Of a DNA stretch of 25,171 nt, positions 14,054 to 20,507 are shown piece after piece (position 1 is the stretch's first letter; every line of letters begins with the position of its first letter). The stretch is from CAZCCC01 sp964535715 (GTDB lineage Bacteria; Patescibacteriota; Patescibacteriia; Buchananbacterales; UBA6539). Made by a program: the position numbers and the translations under genes. The notes beneath the pieces are model-generated. The model saw only the letters and a list, made by a program, of their open reading frames with translations. It did no database searches and had not been told where the DNA came from. Where the stretch lies: the NCBI GenBank assembly GCA_964535715.1, contig CAZHUO010000021.1, positions 1-25,171 of the forward strand. The letters run 5' to 3'.

Positions 14054-14290
14054 TTAATAACGATAAGTGATTCTCCCCTTGCTTAAATCATAGGGAGTTA
14101 TTTGTACTTTAACTTTATCCCCAGGCAGTATTCTAATCCTGAACATTCTCATTTTTCCTGATAAATGGGCAAGAATTTCATGATTATTGCTTAATTTAAC
14201 TCTAAATGTAGTGGCAGGCAATAATTCCAATATTTCCCCGTCCATTTCAATAAAATCTTTGCTTGGTGTTGAGTTTTCTTTTTTTGTCAT
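14054..14290 (-). CDS. infA: Translation initiation factor IF-1
   Basis: A 78-aa OB-fold protein that occupies the ribosomal A site during initiation. EMDGEILELLPATTFRVKL, then NNHEILAHLSGKMR, and the terminal GDKVKVQITPYDLSKGRITY match the family. About ten extra polar residues (KKENSTPSKD) precede the usual start. It is the first gene of the alpha operon. An AT-rich hairpin followed by a T-run lies 18 nt upstream of the ATG. Confidence 0.97.
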   Translation of the reverse strand: MTKKENSTPSKDFIEMDGEILELLPATTFRVKLSNNHEILAHLSGKMRMFRIRILPGDKVKVQITPYDLSKGRITYRY

Positions 14291-14300
14291 AATTTAGCAA

Positions 14301-14340
14301 AAAAATAAAATTCTATATAAGCCAGTGCTTACTAGAATTT
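14301..14340 (-). promoter_or_regulatory. Attenuator-like hairpin in the alpha operon leader
   Basis: On the minus strand, AAATTCTA (14340-14333) pairs with TAGAATTT (14315-14308), and TAAGC (14331-14327) pairs with GCTTA (14322-14318), around a 4-nt loop. A TTTTATTTTTTT-like run follows, ending 11 nt before the infA ATG. The shape is that of a weak terminator inside the leader, so it could attenuate the operon or affect infA translation. Confidence 0.5.
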
Positions 14341-14399
14341 CATTTTTAGCGCACCCTATGCTTGAATTTTTTAACTTTTTCAGTTTTTATAATATATTG

Positions 14400-14428
14400 A
14401 ATTTAACTGAATTATAATAAAAAGTCAA
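14400..14428 (-). promoter_or_regulatory. Alpha operon promoter P2 (proximal)
   Basis: On the minus strand, TTGACT (14428-14423) is followed after 17 bp by TAAATT (14405-14400). It predicts a leader of about 100 nt for infA. Confidence 0.55.
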
Positions 14429-14433
14429 TATTT

Positions 14434-14462
14434 ATATTAGCTTATATTTAAAATAGTGTCAA
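14434..14462 (-). promoter_or_regulatory. Alpha operon promoter P1 (distal)
   Basis: On the minus strand, perfect TTGACA (14462-14457) is followed after 17 bp by TAATAT (14439-14434). It lies downstream of alaS and 34 bp upstream of P2, forming tandem promoters. Confidence 0.6.
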
Positions 14463-14488
14463 GTTGATAAAATATTTTTTTTTCAAAT

Positions 14489-16234
14489 TTACTCTAAAAT
14501 TGCTTTTATTCTCCTGATCCCGGCGCTACTGGATTCTTCTTTTTTTATTTTAAAATGCTTTAATTCACCGGTGTTGTCCGCATGCGGACCGCCGCAAATT
14601 TCAGATGAAAAATTTTCAATTTGATAGACTTTAACTTTATCTCCGTATTTATGATCAAAAACGCCCATTGCCCCCATTTTTTTGGCCTCATTCAGGCTGA
14701 TTTCAACGCATTTAACCGGCAAATTTTTTTGTATTTGTTCATTAACAATATTTTCAACCATGTTAATCTGATCTTTGGATAATTTTTCCGGGTGGGAAAA
14801 ATCAAAGCGAATTCTTTCAGAAGTGATATTTGAGCCTTTTTGAAATACGTGGTTTCCTAAAACTTGTCTTAAAGCGGCAAGCATTAGGTGTGTTGCGGTA
14901 TGCATTCTGGCGGTAATTTCAGAATTGTCGGCCAAACCGCCTTTAAATCGGCCTTCGGTTGCTGTTCTGGAGATTCCCTGGTGTTTTTTAAATTCTTCAT
15001 TAAAGCTGGATTCATCGATTTTGATTCCCTTTTCCGCTGCTAATTCCGAAGTTATTTCGAACGGAAAACCGTATGTGGAAAATAAAATAAAAGCTTCCTG
15101 GCCGGATATGCCATCTTTAGACATTTTATCAAATTGTTTTAAGCCTTTTTCTAAAGTTTGGTAAAATTTATTTTCTTCTAGAACCAATTGTTCATTGATA
15201 AAAATTTTGTTAATTTCCAGTTCGGGGTAATCACTTTTATATTTCTCAATGACAATATTGGCAATTTCAAAGGTAAAAGACCTGTTAATGCCAATAATTT
15301 TTCCATGCCTAATCGCCCGCCTGATAAGTCGGCGCAGAATATACCCCTGATCTAAGTTTGACGGCGCTATCCCCTTTTCATCGCCTAAAATAAAAGTGGC
15401 ACTGCGCAAGTGATCAGCAATTATTCTAACGGATCTTTCATTTTCTGTTTTTGCCAGCTGCCTTATTTTTTTGATAATCGGCGCAAATAATTCAGTCTCA
15501 AATACATTGTCAAAGCCATTCAAAACCGCTAATGTTCTTTCCACGCCCATGCCGGTATCAACATTTTTTTCGACCAATTCGATATATTTGCCTTCAGCGG
15601 TTTTATTGTATTGCATAAAAACGTTATTCCAGATTTCCAGCCATTTTTTATTTTTGACGTCAAAATGTTTTGGCGGCTTTTCTTTTCCGGTCCAATAATA
15701 TATTTCAGTATCCGGTCCGCAGGGGCCGGTTGACCCAGCCGGACCCCACCAATTTTCTTCCCTGCCTAAAAAAGCAATCCTTTCTTTTGGTAGACCCAAT
15801 GATTCCCAAATTTTGGCTGACTGATCGTCTTTCGGTATGTTGTTTTTCATTTCGCCCGTAAAGCAAGAAGCCGCCAGTTTTTCAAGCGGAATACATAATT
15901 CTTTAGTTAAAAATTCAAAGCTCCATTCAATCGCTTCTTTCTTAAAGTAATCACCTAAAGACCAATTTCCCAACATCTCAAAAAAAGTCAGGTGGGAGTT
16001 ATCGCCTACCTCATCAATATCTCCAGTACGGATGCATTTTTGGACATCAGCAAGCCTTTTTCCGGCCGGATGTTTTTCTCCTAAAAGATAAGGAACCAAA
16101 GGGTGCATGCCGGCAGTGGTAAATAAAACCGTCGGATCATTTTCCGGGATTAGGGATGACGAAGGGATTATCTTATGTCCTTTGGATTCAAAAAATTTTA
16201 AATATTGATATTTAAGTTTTTTTGCATCTAACAT
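14489..16234 (-). CDS. alaS: Alanyl-tRNA synthetase without the C-terminal (C-Ala/DHHA1) domain
   Basis: Charges tRNA(Ala) with alanine. The class II catalytic domain is intact: LFTTAGMHPLVPYLLGEKHP, CIRTGDIDEVG (68-78), FFEMLGNWSLGDYF (84-97) and NVDTGMGVERTLAVL. The editing domain is also present, with HTATH (445-449) and CGGPH (547-551), the zinc ligands that clear Ser-tRNA and Gly-tRNA. The protein stops at 581 aa with SSSAGIRRIKAILE, the end of the editing domain. E. coli AlaRS continues to 876 aa with a coiled-coil and the DHHA1/C-Ala domain that aids dimerisation and binds the tRNA elbow. No continuation is visible downstream. Its promoter is nested in the mnmA stop. Confidence 0.95.
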   Translation of the reverse strand: MLDAKKLKYQYLKFFESKGHKIIPSSSLIPENDPTVLFTTAGMHPLVPYLLGEKHPAGKRLADVQKCIRTGDIDEVGDNSHLTFFEMLGNWSLGDYFKKEAIEWSFEFLTKELCIPLEKLAASCFTGEMKNNIPKDDQSAKIWESLGLPKERIAFLGREENWWGPAGSTGPCGPDTEIYYWTGKEKPPKHFDVKNKKWLEIWNNVFMQYNKTAEGKYIELVEKNVDTGMGVERTLAVLNGFDNVFETELFAPIIKKIRQLAKTENERSVRIIADHLRSATFILGDEKGIAPSNLDQGYILRRLIRRAIRHGKIIGINRSFTFEIANIVIEKYKSDYPELEINKIFINEQLVLEENKFYQTLEKGLKQFDKMSKDGISGQEAFILFSTYGFPFEITSELAAEKGIKIDESSFNEEFKKHQGISRTATEGRFKGGLADNSEITARMHTATHLMLAALRQVLGNHVFQKGSNITSERIRFDFSHPEKLSKDQINMVENIVNEQIQKNLPVKCVEISLNEAKKMGAMGVFDHKYGDKVKVYQIENFSSEICGGPHADNTGELKHFKIKKEESSSAGIRRIKAILE

Positions 16235-16286
16235 AGTATAAATAGTAATAAAAAAAAGAAATTTTGTCTATTTAAAACTTATCTAA

Positions 16287-16315
16287 ATTTTATTCGTTAT
16301 ATTTTGATTTGTCAA
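16287..16315 (-). promoter_or_regulatory. alaS promoter overlapping the mnmA stop codon
   Basis: On the minus strand, TTGACA (16315-16310) is followed after 17 bp by TAAAAT (16292-16287). The TGA inside TTGACA is the stop codon of mnmA (16314-16312). The predicted leader is about 46 nt with no Shine-Dalgarno site. Confidence 0.65.
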
Positions 16316-17400
16316 TTTTGAATTACTCCGCCGCCTATAAGTTTTCGGCCTTTATAAAAAACAGCTGACTGCCCCGGCATAACGGCACGAACCGGGTATT
16401 TTAATATAACGATGTTTTTTTTAATTTTGGCAGGAATAGTTTTTGCCTGGTAGCGGATTCTAACTCCGATTATTTCCGAATTTTTAGGCGCTTGACCTCT
16501 TATCCAGTTAATATTTTTAATCTTAAATTTATTCGAATAAAGCAATTTATCATTATGTTTATTTGAAACAAATAAAGTATTAGTCTTATAATTCAACCCG
16601 ACAACATAGAACGGACCAATTCCGCCGATGCCGATTCCTTCCCGCTGGCCAAGGGTGTACAGAGGCAGGCCTGGATGCCGACCAATAACTTTTCCGGCTG
16701 AATTTTTGATTTGACCCGGCTTTAATTTTAGATGTCTTTTTAAGAAAGGATAATGAGTTTTTTCGGGAATAAAACAGATTTCCTGGCTTTCCGGTTTTTG
16801 ATAAACCGGCAAATTAAATTTTTTTGCCAGCCGTATTGTTTCCGATTTTAAATAATTGCCGAGCGGAAAAATCAAATGTTTTAGCTCTTGTTGCTTTAAA
16901 TTATATAAAAAGTATGATTGATCTTTATTTTTATCATTACCGCACGCAAGACCATAAATAATTTTATTATTTTCTTTTTTTTCAATTTTTTTTACATAAT
17001 GACCGGTGGCTAAATAATTGCAGCCAAGTTTTTTAGCCTTACTCAAAAGATAACCGAACTTAATAAATTTGTTGCAGTTTATACAAGGATTTGGCGTATT
17101 TCCTTTTTTATGCTCAATCAGCCATTTATCAACAACTTCTTTTTTAAACTGGTCTTTAAAATTAAAGGCGTAAAGATTAAATCCAAGCCGATTGGCAACA
17201 ATTCTTGCATCATTATAGGCATCAGCGCTGCAGCACTTATTTTGAATTTTTGAATCAGCTTCTTTCCAAAATCTCATAAATATTCCAATACAGTTATAGC
17301 CTTGTTTTTTTAGCAAAGCGGCTGCAACCGAAGAATCTATCCCTCCGGACATTGCAATGCAGACCTTAATATTTTTTTTTACTATTTTATTTTTTGCCAT
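16312..17400 (-). CDS. mnmA: tRNA-specific 2-thiouridylase MnmA
   Basis: Adds sulfur to C2 of the wobble uridine (U34) of tRNA(Lys, Glu, Gln), using ATP and a sulfur carrier. The PP-loop is AMSGGIDSS (16-24). NPCINCNKFIKFG (104-116) contains the Cys (C109) matching the catalytic Cys102 of E. coli, and SQEICF (205-210) holds C209, matching Cys199. ATGHYVKK, DQSYFLYNL and LYTLGQREGIGIGG are also family motifs. The length of 362 aa is normal. The ATG at 17400 is chosen over a TTG at 17415, because that TTG lies in the -10 region and transcription is predicted to begin on the ATG itself. Confidence 0.96.
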   Translation of the reverse strand: MAKNKIVKKNIKVCIAMSGGIDSSVAAALLKKQGYNCIGIFMRFWKEADSKIQNKCCSADAYNDARIVANRLGFNLYAFNFKDQFKKEVVDKWLIEHKKGNTPNPCINCNKFIKFGYLLSKAKKLGCNYLATGHYVKKIEKKENNKIIYGLACGNDKNKDQSYFLYNLKQQELKHLIFPLGNYLKSETIRLAKKFNLPVYQKPESQEICFIPEKTHYPFLKRHLKLKPGQIKNSAGKVIGRHPGLPLYTLGQREGIGIGGIGPFYVVGLNYKTNTLFVSNKHNDKLLYSNKFKIKNINWIRGQAPKNSEIIGVRIRYQAKTIPAKIKKNIVILKYPVRAVMPGQSAVFYKGRKLIGGGVIQN

Positions 17401-17406
17401 ACTAAT

Positions 17407-17435
17407 ACTATACAAGATAAATATAAATTTAACAA
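17407..17435 (-). promoter_or_regulatory. Leaderless promoter of mnmA
   Basis: On the minus strand, TTGTTA (17435-17430) is followed after 17 bp by TATAGT (17412-17407). Six nucleotides then precede the ATG at 17400. It is divergent from the microprotein promoter at 17444-17472. Confidence 0.6.
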
Positions 17436-17443
17436 AAATTTAA

Positions 17444-17472
17444 TTGACACATTCTTTATGTATTGGTAAAAT
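17444..17472 (+). promoter_or_regulatory. Strong promoter of the acidic microprotein
   Basis: Perfect TTGACA (17444-17449), a 17-bp spacer and TAAAAT (17467-17472). It is one of the best promoters in the window. The predicted leader is about 90 nt and ends in a Shine-Dalgarno site. Confidence 0.75.
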
Positions 17473-17568
17473 TAAAATGAAATAATTTAATAAACTAATG
17501 CTTCAATTAATTATCTTGGATTATTTTGTGCGGAAATGATTAATTGGAAACAAAAGGAGAAAATTAAA

Positions 17569-17679
17569 ATGTTTTTTGATGATGATATGGTAACTACTAC
17601 TATTGATGATGAAGAGTCGTCTGAAAATGCAATGCCTGAAGATGATTTGAAAGATGAATCAGAAGAGTCAGAAGAGTAA
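17569..17679 (+). CDS. Acidic 36-residue microprotein
   Basis: An unrecognised small protein with all the marks of a real gene: promoter (17444-17472), an AAAGGAGA ribosome binding site (17553-17560) 8 nt before the ATG, a TAA stop, and an intrinsic terminator 26 nt later. It starts MFFDDDMVTTT and ends KDESEESEE. Seventeen of 36 residues are Asp or Glu and only one is Lys, giving a strongly negative, probably disordered chain without signal peptide or membrane span. It is the only + strand gene between fmt and the window end. Roles such as nucleic-acid mimicry or binding a basic partner are possible but unsupported. Confidence 0.65.
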   Translation: MFFDDDMVTTTIDDEESSENAMPEDDLKDESEESEE

Positions 17680-17705
17680 AATTTAAATTTAATTTTTACG
17701 CAACG

Positions 17706-17729
17706 CAGCCTCGAAAAAGAGGCTGTTTT
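17706..17729 (+). terminator. Terminator of the microprotein gene
   Basis: CAGCCTC (17706-17712) pairs perfectly with GAGGCTG (17719-17725) around GAAAAA, followed by TTTT. An outer pairing of TTTACGC with GCGTAAA encloses it. It lies between convergent genes and may also end the permease transcript. Confidence 0.8.
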
Positions 17730-17757
17730 GTATGGGCGTAAATTTTTTATTATTAAA

Positions 17758-18888
17758 TTATAATAAAAATTCAGCCGCAATCCCGGCTAAAAATAGAGAT
17801 ATTAAAATATAAAGTATCGGCATTGGAATTTTTATTTTGTACTCAGGATTTATTTTGCCTTTTTGTTTGGCTTTATAGTGAATTAAATACACCAAGGTCA
17901 TGTCAACTCCCATTGTCACCGCTCCGGTGAAGCTTATGATTTTAATAAAATCCTTTATGCCGATGAAATAGAGAATTATCGGAACAAAAGTGGCTATAAC
18001 CCATGATTCAAAATGGCGCCATTTAAGGTCATACCAAAAGATTTTTTTTAAAGTTAGACCAATCGATATGTATGAAGTAAATGTGGTGATTATGCCAAAA
18101 ATAAAGCCAAATATCATTACAGTCGGACCAAAAATATTTTTTAGGCCAGATAACGCATCATTGCTTGTCATTTGCCCGCAGGCTCCTAAAACGAGGAAAA
18201 TAAATAGCAAATAAAAAATAGATGGAATTAAAGTTCCGGTTAAAATTAAGTTTTTCAGTTTGCCTCCATCTTTGCCTAAAATTTCTCTTGCTTCGGGAAT
18301 GACAGACATGCCCGAAAGAGAAAACAAAATTACGCCATATGGTAAAAAAAGATCATTAAAATTTTTTGAAAAAAATTCAAAATTTTGAATATCCACATAG
18401 GGTAGGCCTTTTAAAAAAATAATTGCAAAAACGCCAAAAAAAATAATCAAGCTTAAAAGTTCTGATCTTGCAATCGCCTTACTTCCAAGATAAATTATGA
18501 AAGCTCCGCTAATAAAGAAAATTAAGATATATGACAATTCATTTCCGCCAAATATAGGGATAAGCAAATTAGCTAAAAAACCGCCGCCAATAATAATATA
18601 TGCAATATTTGCGCCGAAAAGACCGATCGAATTGCTTATTACCGGTATAAATTTATATTTTTTTCCCAGATAAATTTCAGTATAGCCGGGCAGGCGGCAT
18701 TGTTCTTTCGTCCTTAGACAAATTTCGCCGAAGATAAGATGGCTTATTATTGAAATTAATGTAATTATTGTAAAATAAAACAAGACTGGCAATATTCCAG
18801 CTTTTAAAGTTACATATGGCAGTCCGAATAGGCCAACACCAATGATAGTTCCGGAAAATGTTGCAAGTGCTGCAAGATATTGTTTCAT
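17758..18888 (-). CDS. Amino acid permease (aromatic/hydroxy amino acid permease-like)
   Basis: A 376-aa membrane transporter with about 10-11 spans, of the APC superfamily (AA_trans / Trp-Tyr permease type). The first span carries the broken-helix motif GTIIGVGLFGLPY (14-26), where substrate backbone binding occurs in characterised relatives; LSGMSVIPEAREIL follows in the middle. It probably imports an amino acid with protons or sodium, useful to an organism with reduced biosynthesis; the specificity is not predictable. The promoter lies in the terminator hairpin upstream, and its -10 ends 6 nt from the ATG, so a leaderless mRNA is predicted. Confidence 0.85.
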   Translation of the reverse strand: MKQYLAALATFSGTIIGVGLFGLPYVTLKAGILPVLFYFTIITLISIISHLIFGEICLRTKEQCRLPGYTEIYLGKKYKFIPVISNSIGLFGANIAYIIIGGGFLANLLIPIFGGNELSYILIFFISGAFIIYLGSKAIARSELLSLIIFFGVFAIIFLKGLPYVDIQNFEFFSKNFNDLFLPYGVILFSLSGMSVIPEAREILGKDGGKLKNLILTGTLIPSIFYLLFIFLVLGACGQMTSNDALSGLKNIFGPTVMIFGFIFGIITTFTSYISIGLTLKKIFWYDLKWRHFESWVIATFVPIILYFIGIKDFIKIISFTGAVTMGVDMTLVYLIHYKAKQKGKINPEYKIKIPMPILYILISLFLAGIAAEFLL

Positions 18889-18894
18889 ATTTTT

Positions 18895-18923
18895 ATTATA
18901 TCAAAAAATAGGTGGCTTGTCAC
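18895..18923 (-). promoter_or_regulatory. Leaderless promoter of the permease, inside a terminator
   Basis: On the minus strand, GTGACA (18923-18918) is followed after exactly 17 bp by TATAAT (18900-18895), which is preceded by TG-A as an extended -10. Six nucleotides separate it from the ATG at 18888. The -35 covers the last stem bases and most of the loop of the hairpin at 18904-18931. Confidence 0.7.
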
Positions 18924-18931
18924 CTATTTTT
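18904..18931 (-). terminator. Terminator after ugd
   Basis: AAAAATAGGTG (18904-18914) pairs perfectly with CACCTATTTTT (18921-18931) around GCTTGT. It has T-runs on both strands, and the permease promoter is embedded in it. Confidence 0.75.
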
Positions 18932-18951
18932 GATTTGAAGTGCTATATTTT

Positions 18952-20256
18952 TTATCTGCCTATTCCAAAATATTTAAAACCAGCCTCTTTAATCTTTTGT
19001 GGATCAAAAATATTGCGGCCGTCGAAAATTATTGGCGTAATCATTAAATTTTTTATTTTAGCCAAATCAATATTTTTAATTTCTTCCCAATCGGTGCAGA
19101 TTACTAAAGCCTCGGTATTTTTGCAGGCATCGTAAGGATTATCAAAATATTTAATGTCAGGGATTTCTTTTTTTGCATTTTTTATTGCCTGCGGATCATA
19201 AGCCTGGATATTAGCACCGTCTGCTTTCAGTTTATTTATCAATTTTAAAGCCGGAGAATTTCTAATATCATCGGTATTTGGCTTAAAAGCGAGACCCAGT
19301 ACGGCAATTTCTTTGTTGTCAATTACCCAAAGTTCCTTTTCGATTTTATGGACGAATCTCTCCAGTGCGTTTTTATTGATTTTTTCCACAGAATCAACAA
19401 GTGAATTGTCAATTCCCAGTGTTTCAAGAGTTTTTTTGTATGCTGCTATGTCTTTGGGAAAGCAGCTTCCACCAAAACCGATTCCGGGGTTTAAAAAGTG
19501 TTTTCCGATTCTTTCGTCAAGACCGATTGATTCTAAAACCTCAATGGCATCGGCGCCAGACTCTTCGCAAGTTTCAGCAATTAAATTGGCAAATGAAATT
19601 TTTGTAGCCAAAAATGTATTGGCTCCGTGTTTAATAAGTTCGGCGCTTCTAACAGATGTGATCTTAATCGGCGTGTTGTTTTTTTTAACCAGCGGTTTGT
19701 ATAGTTCGAGCATTTTTTCCTTGGCTTTTTCTGAGTCTGCACCAATCACTATCCTATCAGGATTAATTGTATCTTTAATTGCCGTCCCCTCTTTTAAAAA
19801 TTCCGGATTTGAAACAACGTCAAAATTGGCTTGATTGATACTGTAGCGAAGTATTGTTTCTTTAACTTTTTCCGCGGTTTTTACCGGTACAGTACTTTTA
19901 TCGACAATTACTTTATAGTCGCCATTGATTGCCTGGGCAATTTCTCGGGCAACTTTTTCAACGTATTTCAAATCCGCCCGCCCGTCTTCTTTTGGCGGTG
20001 TATTCACACAAATAAAAATTATTTCCGATTCCTTTGTGGCATAGGCAATATCATCGCTGAAAATAAGATTATTTGAATTTTTATTTTTTATGATTAATTC
20101 TTCCAATCCGGGTTCGAAAATCGGCGATTTTCCGTTTTTAAGCATCTCTAATTTTTCCTTGTTATTATCGACGCAGATAACCTGGTGGCCTAAATCAGCC
20201 ATGCAAGCCCCTGTGGTAAGACCGACATAACCGGCTCCAATAAATGCAATTTTCAT
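18952..20256 (-). CDS. UDP-glucose 6-dehydrogenase
   Basis: Oxidises UDP-glucose to UDP-glucuronate with two NAD+, supplying an acidic sugar donor. The NAD-binding domain starts MKIAFIGAGYVGLTTG. CVNTPP (83-88), NPEFLKEGTAIKD (150-162) and the catalytic GFGGSCFPKD with Cys265 are all present, and AFKPNTDDIRNSPAL marks the C-terminal UDP-binding domain. The length of 434 aa is normal. I chose the ATG at 20256; an upstream in-frame GTG would add 27 residues before the Rossmann strand and is not plausible. GDP-mannose dehydrogenase is a less likely relative. It probably feeds the glycan pathway encoded elsewhere in the window. Confidence 0.93.
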   Translation of the reverse strand: MKIAFIGAGYVGLTTGACMADLGHQVICVDNNKEKLEMLKNGKSPIFEPGLEELIIKNKNSNNLIFSDDIAYATKESEIIFICVNTPPKEDGRADLKYVEKVAREIAQAINGDYKVIVDKSTVPVKTAEKVKETILRYSINQANFDVVSNPEFLKEGTAIKDTINPDRIVIGADSEKAKEKMLELYKPLVKKNNTPIKITSVRSAELIKHGANTFLATKISFANLIAETCEESGADAIEVLESIGLDERIGKHFLNPGIGFGGSCFPKDIAAYKKTLETLGIDNSLVDSVEKINKNALERFVHKIEKELWVIDNKEIAVLGLAFKPNTDDIRNSPALKLINKLKADGANIQAYDPQAIKNAKKEIPDIKYFDNPYDACKNTEALVICTDWEEIKNIDLAKIKNLMITPIIFDGRNIFDPQKIKEAGFKYFGIGR

Positions 20257-20506
20257 AGTAGTAATTAAGATTATTAACATCACAGCAATTCGCCGACGCT
20301 TTAAAGCGGGATAAGTACAGCTTTGGCGACAGATCACTGCAAAGTATTATTTTTTGTCTCACTCGCAAGAAATTAAAAAATTGATTTTTTGTATTTTACT
20401 GGCTACGTTTGGCAATAAAAAAATCAAGCTTAACTTAATTGTTTAATATGATAATTTAGACGTAACTTAATGTTTAATATTACAGCTTTTGTCTGATTTT
20501 TGTCAA
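20257..20506 (-). promoter_or_regulatory. Long ugd leader with promoter and structured 3' end
   Basis: On the minus strand, perfect TTGACA (20506-20501), an 18-bp spacer and TAATAT (20482-20477) lie one base past the stop of the ATPase gene. The predicted leader is over 200 nt. Near its 3' end (about 20283-20325) TCGCC and AAAGC pair with GCTTT and GGCGA, with a perfect CGCTTTAAAGCG palindrome beside them. No gene is seen in the interval. Confidence 0.5.
20432..20480. repeat. Direct repeat overlapping the ugd -10 region
   Basis: AACTTAATTGTTTAATAT (20432-20449) and AACTTAATGTTTAATAT (20464-20480) differ by one inserted T and start 32 bp apart, about three helical turns. The second copy overlaps the -10. 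It could be an operator pair. Confidence 0.5.
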
Positions 20507-20507
20507 A

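Noticed and set aside
17401..17415. TTG start for mnmA
   Set aside because: It lies at or upstream of the predicted -10 (17407-17412), so it would not be in the mRNA.
17511..17780. 89-codon minus-strand frame
   Set aside because: Antisense to the microprotein; its Ser/Asp richness is a reflection of the acidic codons on the other strand.
19313..19834. 173-codon + strand frame, long for a chance ORF
   Set aside because: Lies wholly inside ugd, which has all its catalytic motifs in the other strand.
20257..20337. GTG start giving ugd 27 more residues
   Set aside because: The added peptide precedes the Rossmann fold start MKIAFIGAGYVG and contains Arg/Cys-rich residues from the structured leader.
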